64,000 bases of DNA, from the NCBI RefSeq assembly GCF_036898465.1, contig NZ_JARUMJ010000001.1:4340001-4404000 (forward strand), in the 5' to 3' direction. Source of the DNA: Streptomyces sp. B21-105. GTDB taxonomy: Bacteria; Actinomycetota; Actinomycetes; Streptomycetales; Streptomycetaceae. The position numbers and the translations under genes were made by a program. Under the pieces are notes generated by a model. It was not told where the DNA came from. It saw only the letters and a program-made list of their open reading frames with translations, and made no database searches. Each line of letters begins with the position of its first letter. Position 1 is the stretch's first letter. Below are positions 40,549 through 49,308 of this stretch, in pieces.

Positions 40549-41868
40549 TCACGCCAGCGCCCGCCCCAGGACGTACACCGCGGGCGCGGCCGCGGCCAGC
40601 GGCAGGGCGACGCCCGCCGTGAAGTGCACGAAACGGGAGGGGTAGTCGTAGCTAGCGACCCGGTGGCCGATGAGCGCGCAGACCGCCACGCCCGCGCCGA
40701 GCAGCGCGCCCTTCGCGCCCAGCCCCGTCATCCCGCCGACCGCGATGCCCGCGCCCGCCGCGGCGAGCAGCGCCACCACGACGGAGGCCGGGGTGGGCAG
40801 CGGCAGCGCCCGGGCGAGGACGGCCACGGCCACCGCGGCCGCGCCGACCGACACCGCGTCCGGGTCGGCGCCGAGATGGCCGGTGGCGAGGACCGCCAGC
40901 GCACTGGAGGTGACGGTCGCCATCAGCCCGTACATGCGCTCGTCGGGGTCGGCGTGCGAGCGCAGCTGGAGGATCAGGCAGAGCAGGACCCAGACGCCCA
41001 GGGTGCCGAGGATGGCGGCGGGCGCGTGCTCCCGGCCGGCGGCGAGAAGCACCGCGTCCGAGACCAGCGCGCCCAGGAAGGCGAGGGCGATGCCCTGCCG
41101 TGCGGGCCACATGCCGTTCAGCCGGAACCAGCCCGCGGCCGTCACCGCCTGGAGGACGACGAGCGGGACGAGAAGGGCGTACGAACCGATCGCCGCCGTG
41201 CCCGAGAGCAGCAGACCGAGCAGCGCGGTGAGCGCCGCGGGCTGCATGCCCGGCTCGATGATCGGCGAGCGCCCCTCCAGCCGGGCCCGCTGGGCGTCGG
41301 TGATCCGGGAGTTGCCGGCCAACGTGGCGGGGCCGTAGCCCGAGCCGGTGCCGCCCGCGGGCTGGGCGACCGGGGCGGCGGGGTCCGACGCGGCGGACGC
41401 GTGGGATGCGGCGGACGCGTGAGACGCCGGGTCGGCGGCGGCAGCGTGTCGGCCGTCCGCTCCTGCCTCCGCCGGGTCTCCGTAGGCGGCCCGCGGATTC
41501 CCGTACGCGAAGTCGCCGCCCGTCTGGGGCGGCAGATAGGCGGTCCTGGCCGGGTCGGCGGCCATGGCACGGTCTGCGGTCCCGGCCGGGTCGGCGGCGG
41601 TGACCGGGGGCTGGACGCTGGTCTCCCAGGTCTGCCCCTGCCACTGCTGCGTGTACTGGAGGTGCGCCTGCGGGTCGTCATACCCCTGCTGCTGCCCCGG
41701 CCACGCCTGCTGCTGCCCTTGCCGGGAGTGCTGCGCCTGCTGGGCGTAAAGGTCGTACTCCGCCTGACCCGGGTGGCCCTGGTGGCCGTCGGGGCTCTGG
41801 TAACCCTCTTGCCCCGGGTGACCCTGGTGGCCCGGGTAACCCTGGTGGTCGTACGGCTGGTCGGTCAT
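40549..41868 (-). CDS. Multi-span membrane protein with Gln/Gly/Pro-rich N-terminus
   Basis: 439 aa from ATG 41868, with GGAGGGTGAG directly upstream, overlapping the end of the moaD-like gene. Residues 1-185 are low complexity: GHQGHPGQ, QQQAWPGQQQ and ADPA repeats. From about 205 there are eight or nine hydrophobic helices with short loops (LTALLGLLLSGTAAIGSYAL onward). No named family. The close coupling with the MoaD/ThiS-like gene suggests a functional link, but this may be only shared transcription. Confidence 0.7.
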   Translation of the reverse strand: MTDQPYDHQGYPGHQGHPGQEGYQSPDGHQGHPGQAEYDLYAQQAQHSRQGQQQAWPGQQQGYDDPQAHLQYTQQWQGQTWETSVQPPVTAADPAGTADRAMAADPARTAYLPPQTGGDFAYGNPRAAYGDPAEAGADGRHAAAADPASHASAASHASAASDPAAPVAQPAGGTGSGYGPATLAGNSRITDAQRARLEGRSPIIEPGMQPAALTALLGLLLSGTAAIGSYALLVPLVVLQAVTAAGWFRLNGMWPARQGIALAFLGALVSDAVLLAAGREHAPAAILGTLGVWVLLCLILQLRSHADPDERMYGLMATVTSSALAVLATGHLGADPDAVSVGAAAVAVAVLARALPLPTPASVVVALLAAAGAGIAVGGMTGLGAKGALLGAGVAVCALIGHRVASYDYPSRFVHFTAGVALPLAAAAPAVYVLGRALA

Positions 41869-41869
41869 C

Positions 41870-42124
41870 TCACCCTCCTGCGAACGGCGGGAGCACCTCG
41901 ACCGTGCCGCCGTCGGCCAGCCGTACCGTCTCATGTTCGCGGGTGCCCACGGGGTCACCGTCGACGAGGAACGAGCATCGCTGCAGGACACGCGCGAGTT
42001 CGCCGGGGTGTCGCGCACGTACGGCGTCGAGCGCGTCGGCGAGCGTGGCCGCTTCGTGCGGCTCCTCGGCGATGCCGGCCGCTGCCTTCGCGGCGGCCCA
42101 GTAGCGCACCGTGACCTGGGGCAT
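41870..42124 (-). CDS. MoaD/ThiS-like sulfur carrier protein
   Basis: 84 aa from ATG 42124. A beta-grasp fold (MPQVTVRYWAAAKAAAGIAE, then LVDGDPVGTREHETVRLADG) ending in the di-glycine AGG needed for thiocarboxylate formation. It serves molybdopterin, thiamine or another sulfur-transfer pathway; no partner synthase is adjacent. FAGG at the C-terminus is intact. Confidence 0.9.
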   Translation of the reverse strand: MPQVTVRYWAAAKAAAGIAEEPHEAATLADALDAVRARHPGELARVLQRCSFLVDGDPVGTREHETVRLADGGTVEVLPPFAGG

Positions 42125-42160
42125 GGGTTCCTCAATCGATCGGCTGTGTACACGGTCAGG

Positions 42161-43000
42161 CTAGCCCGCCCGGGCGACCGTCCAGTCCCCGATGCGGGTC
42201 AGCAGGCCGTCGTCGGCCGCGTGCTCGGCGTGGCCCATTCCGTGCTCCAGCCAGAGTTCGCCGTGTCCGGCGGCGGCCTCCGCCAGCATCCGGGGGTGGT
42301 CGAGCGGGAAGTAGCCGTCCCGGTCGCCGTGCACGATCAGCAGCGGGACGGGGGCGATCCTCGGTACCGCCTGCACCGGGGACAGCGGGACCGGGTCCCA
42401 TCCGCGGCGGTGGATGCGGGTGCGGAAGCCGTAGCGGCCGACGAGGCGGCCCTCAGGGCGGGTGACCATCCAGTGCAGGCGGCGCATGGGGGCCGTGCCG
42501 CGGTAGTACCAGCGGGCGGGGGCGCTCACCGAGACCACGGCGTCGACCGTCCCCGGGTGCAGCGCCGCGTGCCGCAGGACGACCGAACCGCCCATGGAGA
42601 AGCCGACGCTGACCACGCGCGCGTGCCCGAGCGAGCGGGCCCGGTCCACGGCGGCGGCCAGGTCGAGGACCTCGCGGTCGCCGACGGTGGAGCGCCCGCC
42701 GGAGCGTCCGTGCCCCCGGAAGGAGAACGTGACGACGGCGCCGTACCGGGCGAGGGCGGACGCCACCCGCCGTACGTGCGGCCGGTCCACGTCCCCGGTG
42801 AACCCGTGTGCGACGACGAACACCGGGTGACGGGCCGCCGACCCGTCGGAGTCGTATACGGCCGCACCCGGGTCGTATACGAAATCGATGGAAACCCCGT
42901 CGGCGGTGGGCAGAAACGTCCGCAATGGTGCGCGGGTGCCCGTCTCGCAATTCGGACGAACGGTGGAACGCACCACATGACCTGCCGGACCGCTGCTCAT
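42161..43000 (-). CDS. Alpha/beta hydrolase
   Basis: 279 aa from ATG 43000. The catalytic triad is visible: Ser in [13 protein letters not shown], Asp in [13 protein letters not shown], His in HGMGHAEHA. The oxyanion-hole HG is in [13 protein letters not shown]. The [11 protein letters not shown] strand resembles the lysophospholipase/acyl-hydrolase class (Hydrolase_4). Substrate unknown. Confidence 0.9.
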   Translation of the reverse strand: MSSGPAGHVVRSTVRPNCETGTRAPLRTFLPTADGVSIDFVYDPGAAVYDSDGSAARHPVFVVAHGFTGDVDRPHVRRVASALARYGAVVTFSFRGHGRSGGRSTVGDREVLDLAAAVDRARSLGHARVVSVGFSMGGSVVLRHAALHPGTVDAVVSVSAPARWYYRGTAPMRRLHWMVTRPEGRLVGRYGFRTRIHRRGWDPVPLSPVQAVPRIAPVPLLIVHGDRDGYFPLDHPRMLAEAAAGHGELWLEHGMGHAEHAADDGLLTRIGDWTVARAG

Positions 43001-43022
43001 GTGGGCTATTCTGCTGGACAGA

Positions 43023-43054
43023 GGACTCGGGCAGCGCAGCCCCCGGGTCCTTTT
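43023..43054 (+). terminator. Hairpin with U-tract upstream of glnR
   Basis: GGACTCGGG pairs with CCCGGGTCC (one GU) and is followed by TTTT. It lies 170 nt before the glnR ATG on the same strand, with no plus-strand gene upstream, so it could be an attenuator in the glnR leader or end an antisense transcript. Confidence 0.5.
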
Positions 43055-43153
43055 GTGCTTTCGGACGCGTTGTATACGAAGCGGGAACCGAGCGGGAAAC
43101 GCCAGGTGACCGCGGGTGTACGAGCTGCCGGGAACGCAGAGAAGTGCCGCAGT

Positions 43154-43200
43154 GCCGCAAGAACTCCCCCACCGCCCCGAAGCGTGGGAGGGGCCCCCGC
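43154..43200. repeat. Repeated palindrome-type element in the glnR leader
   Basis: CTCCCCCACCG...CGTGGGAGGGGCCCCC is the kind of short hairpin repeated many times in Streptomyces genomes. It ends about 25 bp before the glnR ribosome site. Confidence 0.5.
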
Positions 43201-43224
43201 AGGGACCGAGGAGGAACCAGACAT

Positions 43225-44013
43225 ATGAGTTCTCTGCTGCTCCTGACCAACGCCCTCCAGCCCTCGACGGAAGTACTGCCGGCCCTCGGCCTGCTGCTGC
43301 ACAACGTGCGCGTGGCCCCGGCGGAAGGTCCCGCTCTCGTCGACACCCCGGGCGCCGACGTCATCCTCGTGGACGGACGTCGGGACCTGCCCCAGGTCCG
43401 CAGCCTGTGCCAGCTGCTGCGCTCCACCGGGCCCGGCTGTCCGCTCGTCCTCGTCGTGACCGAGGGCGGCCTGGCCGCCGTCACCGCCGACTGGGGCATC
43501 GACGACGTGCTCCTGGACACCGCCGGACCCGCCGAGGTCGAGGCGCGGCTGCGGCTGGCCATGGGCCGGCAGCAGATCGTCAACGACGACTCCCCGATGG
43601 AGATCCGCAACGGCGACCTGTCGGTCGACGAGGCGACCTACAGCGCGAAGCTGAAGGGTCGGGTCCTGGACCTCACCTTCAAGGAGTTCGAGCTGCTGAA
43701 GTACCTCGCCCAGCACCCGGGCCGGGTGTTCACGCGTGCACAGCTGCTCCAGGAGGTCTGGGGCTACGACTACTTCGGCGGCACCCGCACGGTCGACGTC
43801 CACGTACGGCGGCTGCGGGCCAAGCTCGGCCCGGAGCACGAGGCGCTGATCGGAACCGTCCGGAACGTCGGTTACCGATTCGTTACCCCTGAGAAGGGGG
43901 AACGCTCCACGGACGAGTCCAAGACGAAGAAGGACCGGCAGGACCAGGCAAATGCGGACGAGGCGGACAACGCGTCCGCCCTGGACGCCACCGAGGTCCC
44001 GACGGAGGCGTAG
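43225..44013 (+). CDS. glnR: GlnR, global nitrogen response regulator
   Basis: 262 aa from ATG 43225, with GAGGAACC upstream. An OmpR-type orphan response regulator. The receiver (residues 1-115: [32 protein letters not shown] with Asp50) lacks the usual acidic pocket, consistent with phosphorylation-independent control. The winged-helix DNA-binding domain (about 128-222) includes [20 protein letters not shown] and [21 protein letters not shown] charged tail follows. GlnR activates glutamine synthetase and ammonium uptake genes in actinomycetes. No paired kinase is adjacent. Confidence 0.95.
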   Translation: MSSLLLLTNALQPSTEVLPALGLLLHNVRVAPAEGPALVDTPGADVILVDGRRDLPQVRSLCQLLRSTGPGCPLVLVVTEGGLAAVTADWGIDDVLLDTAGPAEVEARLRLAMGRQQIVNDDSPMEIRNGDLSVDEATYSAKLKGRVLDLTFKEFELLKYLAQHPGRVFTRAQLLQEVWGYDYFGGTRTVDVHVRRLRAKLGPEHEALIGTVRNVGYRFVTPEKGERSTDESKTKKDRQDQANADEADNASALDATEVPTEA

Positions 44014-44106
44014 TACCCGTCAGTAGGCCCCGCACCTGGTCGGACAGGGCGTTGCTTCCGCAAGCAGAAGGTTCTTCACGCCCTGCCCAGAGCCGGTCCA
44101 TCCGCG

Positions 44107-44112
44107 TAGACT
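44107..44112 (+). promoter_or_regulatory. -10 TAGACT of LacI gene
   Basis: Six nt before the GTG at 44119, with no ribosome site; probable leaderless transcript. Confidence 0.5.
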
Positions 44113-44118
44113 CCGTGC

Positions 44119-45156
44119 GTGGCAAAGGTGACTCGGGATGATGTGGCGCGGCTGGCGGGAACTTCGACCGCCGTCGTCAGTTACGTCATCAACAACGGAC
44201 CCCGGCCGGTCGCCCCGGCCACGCGCGAGCGTGTCCTCGCCGCCATCAGGGAGCTGGGGTACCGGCCCGACCGGGTCGCCCAGGCGATGGCGTCCCGACG
44301 CACCGATCTCATAGGCCTGATCATCCCGGACGCCCGTCAGCCGTTCTTCGGCGAGATGGCGCACGCGGTCGAGCAGGCCGCCTCCGAGCGCGGGAAAATG
44401 GTGCTGGTCGGCAACACCGACTACGTCGCCGAGCGCGAGGTCCACTATCTGCGGGCGTTCCTCGGGATGCGGGTCTCCGGCCTCATCCTCGTCAGCCACG
44501 CGCTGAACGACCAGGCGGCCGCCGAGATCGACGCCTGGGACGCGCGCGTGGTGCTGCTGCACGAACGCCCCGAGGCCATCGACGACGTCGCCGTCGTCAC
44601 CGACGACCTCGGCGGCGCCCAGCTCGCCGTCCGCCACCTCCTCGAGCACGGCCACCCGTACGTCGCCTGCGTCGGCGGCACCGCGGAGACCCCCTCCGTC
44701 GGCGACCCGGTCTCCGACCACGTCGAGGGCTGGCGGCGCGCGATGGACGAGGCCGGGATCAGCACGGAGGGCCGGCTCTTCGAGGCCCCCTACAACCGCT
44801 ACGACGCCTACCGCGTCTCCCTCGAGCTGCTGGCGGGCCCGGACCGGCCGCCGGCCGTCTTCTGCTCCACCGACGACCAGGCGATCGGCCTGCTGCGCGC
44901 GGCGCGCGAGCTGCGCATCGACGTCCCCGGCGAGCTGGCGGTCATCGGCTTCGACGACATCAAGGAAGCGGCCCTGGCCGACCCGCCCATGACGACGATC
45001 GCGTCGGACCGCTCGGCGATGGCCCGGGCGGCCGTCGACCTCGTCCTGGACGACGGTCTGCGGGTCGTGGGGTCCCGGCGCGAGCGCCTGAAGGTGTTCC
45101 CGTCGCGCCTGGTCGCACGGCGTTCCTGCGGCTGCGAACAGCCTGCGTCAGGCTGA
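44119..45156 (+). CDS. LacI family transcriptional regulator
   Basis: 345 aa from GTG 44119. The LacI helix-turn-helix is at residues 4-25 ([20 protein letters not shown]), with hinge helix [10 protein letters not shown]. The periplasmic-binding-like effector domain runs 63-335: [69 protein letters not shown]. Sugar or nucleoside ligand is unknown. No transporter or catabolic gene is adjacent. Confidence 0.93.
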   Translation: MAKVTRDDVARLAGTSTAVVSYVINNGPRPVAPATRERVLAAIRELGYRPDRVAQAMASRRTDLIGLIIPDARQPFFGEMAHAVEQAASERGKMVLVGNTDYVAEREVHYLRAFLGMRVSGLILVSHALNDQAAAEIDAWDARVVLLHERPEAIDDVAVVTDDLGGAQLAVRHLLEHGHPYVACVGGTAETPSVGDPVSDHVEGWRRAMDEAGISTEGRLFEAPYNRYDAYRVSLELLAGPDRPPAVFCSTDDQAIGLLRAARELRIDVPGELAVIGFDDIKEAALADPPMTTIASDRSAMARAAVDLVLDDGLRVVGSRRERLKVFPSRLVARRSCGCEQPASG

Positions 45157-45263
45157 ACAGCGCCTGGGCAGTGCCCGGACGGCCTTCATGAGACCTGTCT
45201 GAGAGACCTGGCGCCGCCGCCGCGTCCGGCTTCATATCGGGCACACGAGGTTCTGCCGGGCTT

Positions 45264-45291
45264 CTCAGCAAGCGCTCAGGGAGCTCTCATG
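45264..45291 (+). promoter_or_regulatory. Three 11-bp-spaced direct repeats upstream of HtrA-like gene
   Basis: CTCAGC, CTCAGG and CTCATG start at 45264, 45275 and 45286, exactly 11 bp apart (one helical turn), 23 bp before the protease ATG. This is the usual form of an OmpR-family response-regulator site. The response regulator at 46958 is the obvious candidate. Confidence 0.65.
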
Positions 45292-45313
45292 GTCGAGCGA
45301 CAAGCTTCCTTCC

Positions 45314-46525
45314 ATGACCGAGAGCATCCGCCGCAGCGGCGAGTACGAGAACCCGTACCAGGCCCCGTACGAGGGCGCCCGGCAGCACGCCTCCTCCCCG
45401 GTGGCGCCCTCCTCCCCGGCGGGAGCCTCCCCGGTGAACCCGGAGTGGCCGCCCCCGCCCGCGTACCGGCCCGCCGGCGCACATGACGCGCAGCAGACCG
45501 TGCGGCAGCCGGCGATCGAACCCGCCGCCGGCTGGCAGGCCCAGGCGGCTCCCGCCGGCGACGGCCACAGCGGTCAGGGCGGCCACGGCGGCGGAACCGC
45601 TCTCCTCGCTCCCCCGGCCGCCGAGCCCGCTCCGCACGCGAAGAAGAGGCGCACCCGGGGTCCGCTCGCGCTGCTCGCCGCCGTGGCGATCGTCGCGGCC
45701 GCCATCGGGGGCGTCACCGCCTACGGCATCCAGGAGCTGACCGGCAAGGACGAGGTGGTCACCACGTCCACCACCACCAGCGTGGTGCCCTCCAGCAAGA
45801 CGGGCGACGTGGCCTCCATCGCGGCAGCGGTGAGCCCGAGCGTCGTCGAGGTCAGCGCCACGCTCGGCAACGGGACGTCCACCGGGTCCGGTGTGATCAT
45901 CACCAGCGGCGGCGAGGTCGTCACCAACAACCACGTCATCTCCGGCGCGAACTCGATCAAGGTGACGACCAGCGACGGCAAGTCGTACACCGCCAAGGTC
46001 GTCGGCACGGACAGCAAGAAGGACCTCGCCCTCATCAAGCTGGAGAACGCCTCCGGCCTCAAGGCGGCGACCCTCGGCGACTCCGACGGCGTCAAGGTCG
46101 GTGACACGGTCGTGGCGATCGGCTCCCCCGAGGGCCTGACCGGCACCGTCACCAGCGGCATCGTCTCCGCGCTGAGCCGCGACGTGACCGTCTCCACCGA
46201 CGAGAGCCAGGGTCAGCAACAGCAGGGCGGCGGGGACGGCAACTGGCCGTTCCAGTTCGGCGGCCGGCAGTTCAACGGCGACACCGGCGAGTCGACCACG
46301 ACGTACAAGGCGCTCCAGACGGACGCCTCCCTCAATCCCGGCAACTCCGGCGGCGCGCTCATCGACGCCGCGGGCGACATCATCGGCATCAACTCCGCGA
46401 TGTACTCCGCCGCGGCCGACTCGTCCTCCTCCGACGCCGGCAGCGTCGGCCTCGGATTCGCCATCCCGATCAACACCGTCAAGGCCGACCTCGCCACGCT
46501 GCGGGCCGGCGGCTCCGACAACTGA
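45314..46525 (+). CDS. htrA2: HtrA-like membrane-anchored serine protease
   Basis: 403 aa from ATG 45314. Residues 1-112 are a cytoplasmic Pro/Ala/Gln-rich tail ending in a basic KKRRTRG. Residues 117-137 are the transmembrane anchor. Residues 165-400 are a trypsin-like protease domain with catalytic His207 (TNNHVIS), Asp237 (SKKDLALIKL) and Ser345 (NPGNSGGALI). A Gln/Gly-rich loop (298-325) interrupts it. No PDZ domain follows, unlike many HtrA proteins. It degrades misfolded secreted proteins under secretion stress. The downstream kinase/regulator pair matches the CssRS-type system, which in Streptomyces controls HtrA proteases. Confidence 0.93.
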   Translation: MTESIRRSGEYENPYQAPYEGARQHASSPVAPSSPAGASPVNPEWPPPPAYRPAGAHDAQQTVRQPAIEPAAGWQAQAAPAGDGHSGQGGHGGGTALLAPPAAEPAPHAKKRRTRGPLALLAAVAIVAAAIGGVTAYGIQELTGKDEVVTTSTTTSVVPSSKTGDVASIAAAVSPSVVEVSATLGNGTSTGSGVIITSGGEVVTNNHVISGANSIKVTTSDGKSYTAKVVGTDSKKDLALIKLENASGLKAATLGDSDGVKVGDTVVAIGSPEGLTGTVTSGIVSALSRDVTVSTDESQGQQQQGGGDGNWPFQFGGRQFNGDTGESTTTYKALQTDASLNPGNSGGALIDAAGDIIGINSAMYSAAADSSSSDAGSVGLGFAIPINTVKADLATLRAGGSDN

Positions 46526-46576
46526 CCACCACCCACCACCACCCACCGACCGACCGACCGAGCCAGGGAGTACGTC

Positions 46577-46807
46577 ATGGACTACGTCGTGATCAAGCAG
46601 GTTTCGCACACGGTGACCGGTTGCGGTGCGGCCGACCTCGGCCTGGCCCTCGACGTGGCGTACGAGCTGCACGCGGCGACCGCATCGACCGCGGCCGCCC
46701 GCGCGCCGGAGGTGGCGGCCCCGCAGCTGATGGGTCTGCGCACCAGCGCGGCCCGCCCGCACCAGCGCAAGGTGCCGCTGACCCGGCTCGCGGCCATGCG
46801 CGGCTGA
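46577..46807 (+). CDS. Unrecognised 76-aa protein between htrA2 and the two-component genes
   Basis: 76 aa from ATG 46577, with CAGGGAG upstream. It begins MDYVVIKQVSHTVTGCGAAD, then Ala-rich helices, and ends HQRKVPLTRLAAMRG. No family recognised. The good ribosome site and position 51 bp after htrA2 suggest it is co-transcribed with htrA2. The stop codon lies in a 29-bp tandem duplication (46790-46846). Confidence 0.6.
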   Translation: MDYVVIKQVSHTVTGCGAADLGLALDVAYELHAATASTAAARAPEVAAPQLMGLRTSAARPHQRKVPLTRLAAMRG

Positions 46808-46846
46808 TCTCATCCGCCGCGGCCATGCGCGGCTGATCTCATCCGC
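46790..46846 (+). repeat. Tandem 29-bp duplication at a gene end
   Basis: A 28-bp unit beginning GCGGCCATGCGCGGC is present at 46790 and again, after one C, at 46819 with no mismatch. It includes the stop codon of the 76-aa gene. Confidence 0.95.
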
Positions 46847-46957
46847 AAAACCGCTCTTTACGCGCCCGCCGGGAACCGTGCGAGGCTGAGGACGCTCACC
46901 ACGTTCAGCACGCCCTGCCTCTCCCGTCGTCCCATCGCACCCGAGGAATCCACGCCC

Positions 46958-47695
46958 ATGACCCCCGCCGAAGGCGACCGTGACACCCAGCGCATCCTGA
47001 TCGTCGACGACGAGCCGGCGGTGCGCGAGGCACTCCAGCGCAGCCTCGCGTTCGAGGGCTACGACACGCAGGTCGCCGTGGACGGCGCGGACGCGCTGGA
47101 GAAGGCGACGGTCTACCGGCCCGACCTGGTGGTCCTGGACATCCAGATGCCGCGCATGGACGGCCTGACGGCGGCCCGCCGTATCCGGGGCGCGGGCGAC
47201 ACCACCCCCATCCTGATGCTGACGGCCCGTGACACGGTCGGCGACCGCGTCACCGGGCTCGACGCGGGCGCCGACGACTACCTGGTCAAGCCCTTCGAAC
47301 TCGACGAGCTCTTCGCCCGGGTCCGGGCCCTGCTGCGGCGCAGTTCCTACGCTCCGGCGGCCGGCGCGGGCGCGGCGCCGGCGGACGACGCCCTCACCTT
47401 CGCCGACCTGCGCATGAACCTCGCGACGCGGGAGGTGACGCGGGGCGGGCGGCCGGTCGAACTGACCCGCACGGAGTTCACCCTCCTCGAGATGTTCATG
47501 GCGCACCCGCGCCAGGTCCTCACCCGCGAGCAGATCCTGAAGGCGGTCTGGGGCTTCGACTTCGAGCCGTCCTCCAACTCGCTGGACGTGTACGTGATGT
47601 ACCTGCGCCGCAAGACGGAGGCGGGCGGTGAGCCGCGCCTCGTGCACACCGTGCGAGGGGTCGGGTATGTGCTGCGACAGGGCGGAACCGAGTGA
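46958..47695 (+). CDS. cssR: OmpR-family response regulator (CssR-like)
   Basis: 245 aa from ATG 46958. Receiver domain residues 12-124: [10 protein letters not shown], phosphoacceptor Asp61 in [19 protein letters not shown], and Lys in YLVKPFE. Winged-helix DNA-binding domain about 145-240: [42 protein letters not shown]. Its stop codon overlaps the GTG of the kinase gene, so they are translationally coupled. The pair lies beside htrA2. From synteny and content I match it to the Streptomyces secretion-stress CssRS pair. The symbol is inferred. Confidence 0.85.
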   Translation: MTPAEGDRDTQRILIVDDEPAVREALQRSLAFEGYDTQVAVDGADALEKATVYRPDLVVLDIQMPRMDGLTAARRIRGAGDTTPILMLTARDTVGDRVTGLDAGADDYLVKPFELDELFARVRALLRRSSYAPAAGAGAAPADDALTFADLRMNLATREVTRGGRPVELTRTEFTLLEMFMAHPRQVLTREQILKAVWGFDFEPSSNSLDVYVMYLRRKTEAGGEPRLVHTVRGVGYVLRQGGTE

Positions 47696-49170
47696 ACAGG
47701 GTCGTACGGCGGTTCCGGACCCTGCCCATCCGGGCCCGGCTGTCGATGCTGGTCGCCGCCGCCGTGGCGTTCGCGGTGGCAGCGGTGTCGGTGACCTGCT
47801 GGTTCATCGTCCAGGGGAAGCTGTACGACCAGGTCGACCAGGATCTCGAGAAGTCCCTGGTTGTGTCGCGGGGGCTCCAGGACCAGGCCGAGTCCGCGGT
47901 CAACAACTGCACCACGAAGGCGTCGCTGAACCCCGGCAACGGACCGCCGCGCAACACCTACTACCAGGTGGTCACGGAGGACGGAAAGTCCTGTGTGACG
48001 CCGTACTCCGCCGGCGCGGTCACGGTGGCCGAGTCCGACAGGGACCTCATCAAGCGGGGAAGCAGCACCCACGGGAGGTTCCGCAACGGCACCGACTCGG
48101 AGGGCAACGACGTACGCGTCCTCATCCTGCCGGGGCTCACGGTCGCCGACCCGGTCACGCAGAGCACGTCCAACGCCGCCCTCCTCATCGCGCTCCCCCT
48201 GAAGAACACCCAGTCCACCCTCAACGACCTCGCCCTCCTGCTCCTCCTCGTCTCCGGCATCGGGGTCGTCGGCGCCGGAGCCGCCGGGCTGGCGGTGGCC
48301 CGGGCGGGGCTGCGGCCCGTCGACAAGCTCACCGAGGCCGTCGAGCACGTGGCCCGCACCGAGGACCTCAGCGTGCGCATCCCCGTCGAGGACGACGCCG
48401 AGGACGAGGTGGCCCGGCTCTCCCGTTCCTTCAACTCGATGACCGCCTCCCTCGCCGACTCCCGGGAGCTGCAACAGCAGTTGATCGCGGACGCCGGGCA
48501 CGAACTGCGCACCCCCCTGACCTCTCTGCGCACCAACATCGAGCTGCTGACCCGCAGTGAGGAGACGGGCCGTCCGATCCCGGAAGCGGACCGGAAGGCG
48601 CTGCTCGCCTCCGTGAAGGCGCAGATGACCGAGCTGGCGGCACTCATCGGCGACCTTCAGGAACTGTCCCGTTCCGAAGGGCAGCGCGGTGAGCGTGTGC
48701 AGGTGGTGTCCTTCGAGGACACCGTCGAGTCGGCGCTGCGCCGGGCCCGGTTGCGCGGCCCGGAGCTGACCATCACCGCGTCGCTGGAGTCCTGGTACAC
48801 CCGGGCGGAGCCGGCCGCGCTGGAGCGGGCGGTGGTCAACATCCTGGACAACGCGGTGAAGTTCAGTCCCGAGGGCGGCACGGTCGACGTCCGACTCGTC
48901 GACGGGACGCTGACCGTCCGCGATCACGGTCCCGGCATCCCGGCCGACGAACTCCCGCACGTCTTCGACCGTTTCTGGCGCTCCCCCGGCGCGCGGGCCC
49001 TTCCCGGCTCCGGTCTCGGTCTGTCGATCGTCGCCCGCACCGTGGAAGAGGCGGGCGGTCAGGTCACGTTGGAGCGAGCAGCCGGCGGCGGCACGGTGGC
49101 GACGGTCCGGCTGCCGGGGGCGCCGACCCCTCCGCCGGAAACTCCGGGAGACGTGTCGGCAACGCCTTAG
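47692..49170 (+). CDS. cssS: Sensor histidine kinase (CssS-like), secretion stress
   Basis: 492 aa from GTG 47692. TM1 about residues 17-39, extracytoplasmic sensor 40-178, TM2 179-203, HAMP 204-256, phosphoacceptor His270 in [14 protein letters not shown], then N box [13 protein letters not shown]1 [17 protein letters not shown] and G2 GSGLGLSIV. The sensor has exactly two cysteines, Cys73 and Cys101, which could form a disulfide. TM1 contains a third (Cys36). Autophosphorylates and activates the paired regulator in response to misfolded or oxidised secreted protein (family knowledge). The last codons overlap 23-bp repeats. Confidence 0.88.
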   Translation: MNRVVRRFRTLPIRARLSMLVAAAVAFAVAAVSVTCWFIVQGKLYDQVDQDLEKSLVVSRGLQDQAESAVNNCTTKASLNPGNGPPRNTYYQVVTEDGKSCVTPYSAGAVTVAESDRDLIKRGSSTHGRFRNGTDSEGNDVRVLILPGLTVADPVTQSTSNAALLIALPLKNTQSTLNDLALLLLLVSGIGVVGAGAAGLAVARAGLRPVDKLTEAVEHVARTEDLSVRIPVEDDAEDEVARLSRSFNSMTASLADSRELQQQLIADAGHELRTPLTSLRTNIELLTRSEETGRPIPEADRKALLASVKAQMTELAALIGDLQELSRSEGQRGERVQVVSFEDTVESALRRARLRGPELTITASLESWYTRAEPAALERAVVNILDNAVKFSPEGGTVDVRLVDGTLTVRDHGPGIPADELPHVFDRFWRSPGARALPGSGLGLSIVARTVEEAGGQVTLERAAGGGTVATVRLPGAPTPPPETPGDVSATP

Positions 49171-49217
49171 GGGACGTGTCGGCAACGTCTTAGAGAGACG
49201 TGTCGGCAACGCCTTGG
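49150..49217 (+). repeat. Three imperfect 23-bp repeats at the kinase gene end
   Basis: GACGTGTCGGCAACGCCTTAG begins at 49150 and recurs at 49173 and 49197 with one or two changes each. The first copy contains the kinase stop codon. Confidence 0.9.
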
Positions 49218-49308
49218 AGATCTTCGGCAACCTTTTCGTTCCGGGCGGCGACCATGCCACGACCCGAACCCCCCACGGGTGGCCCCTCCACGGAACGGAA
49301 TCCCGCAC

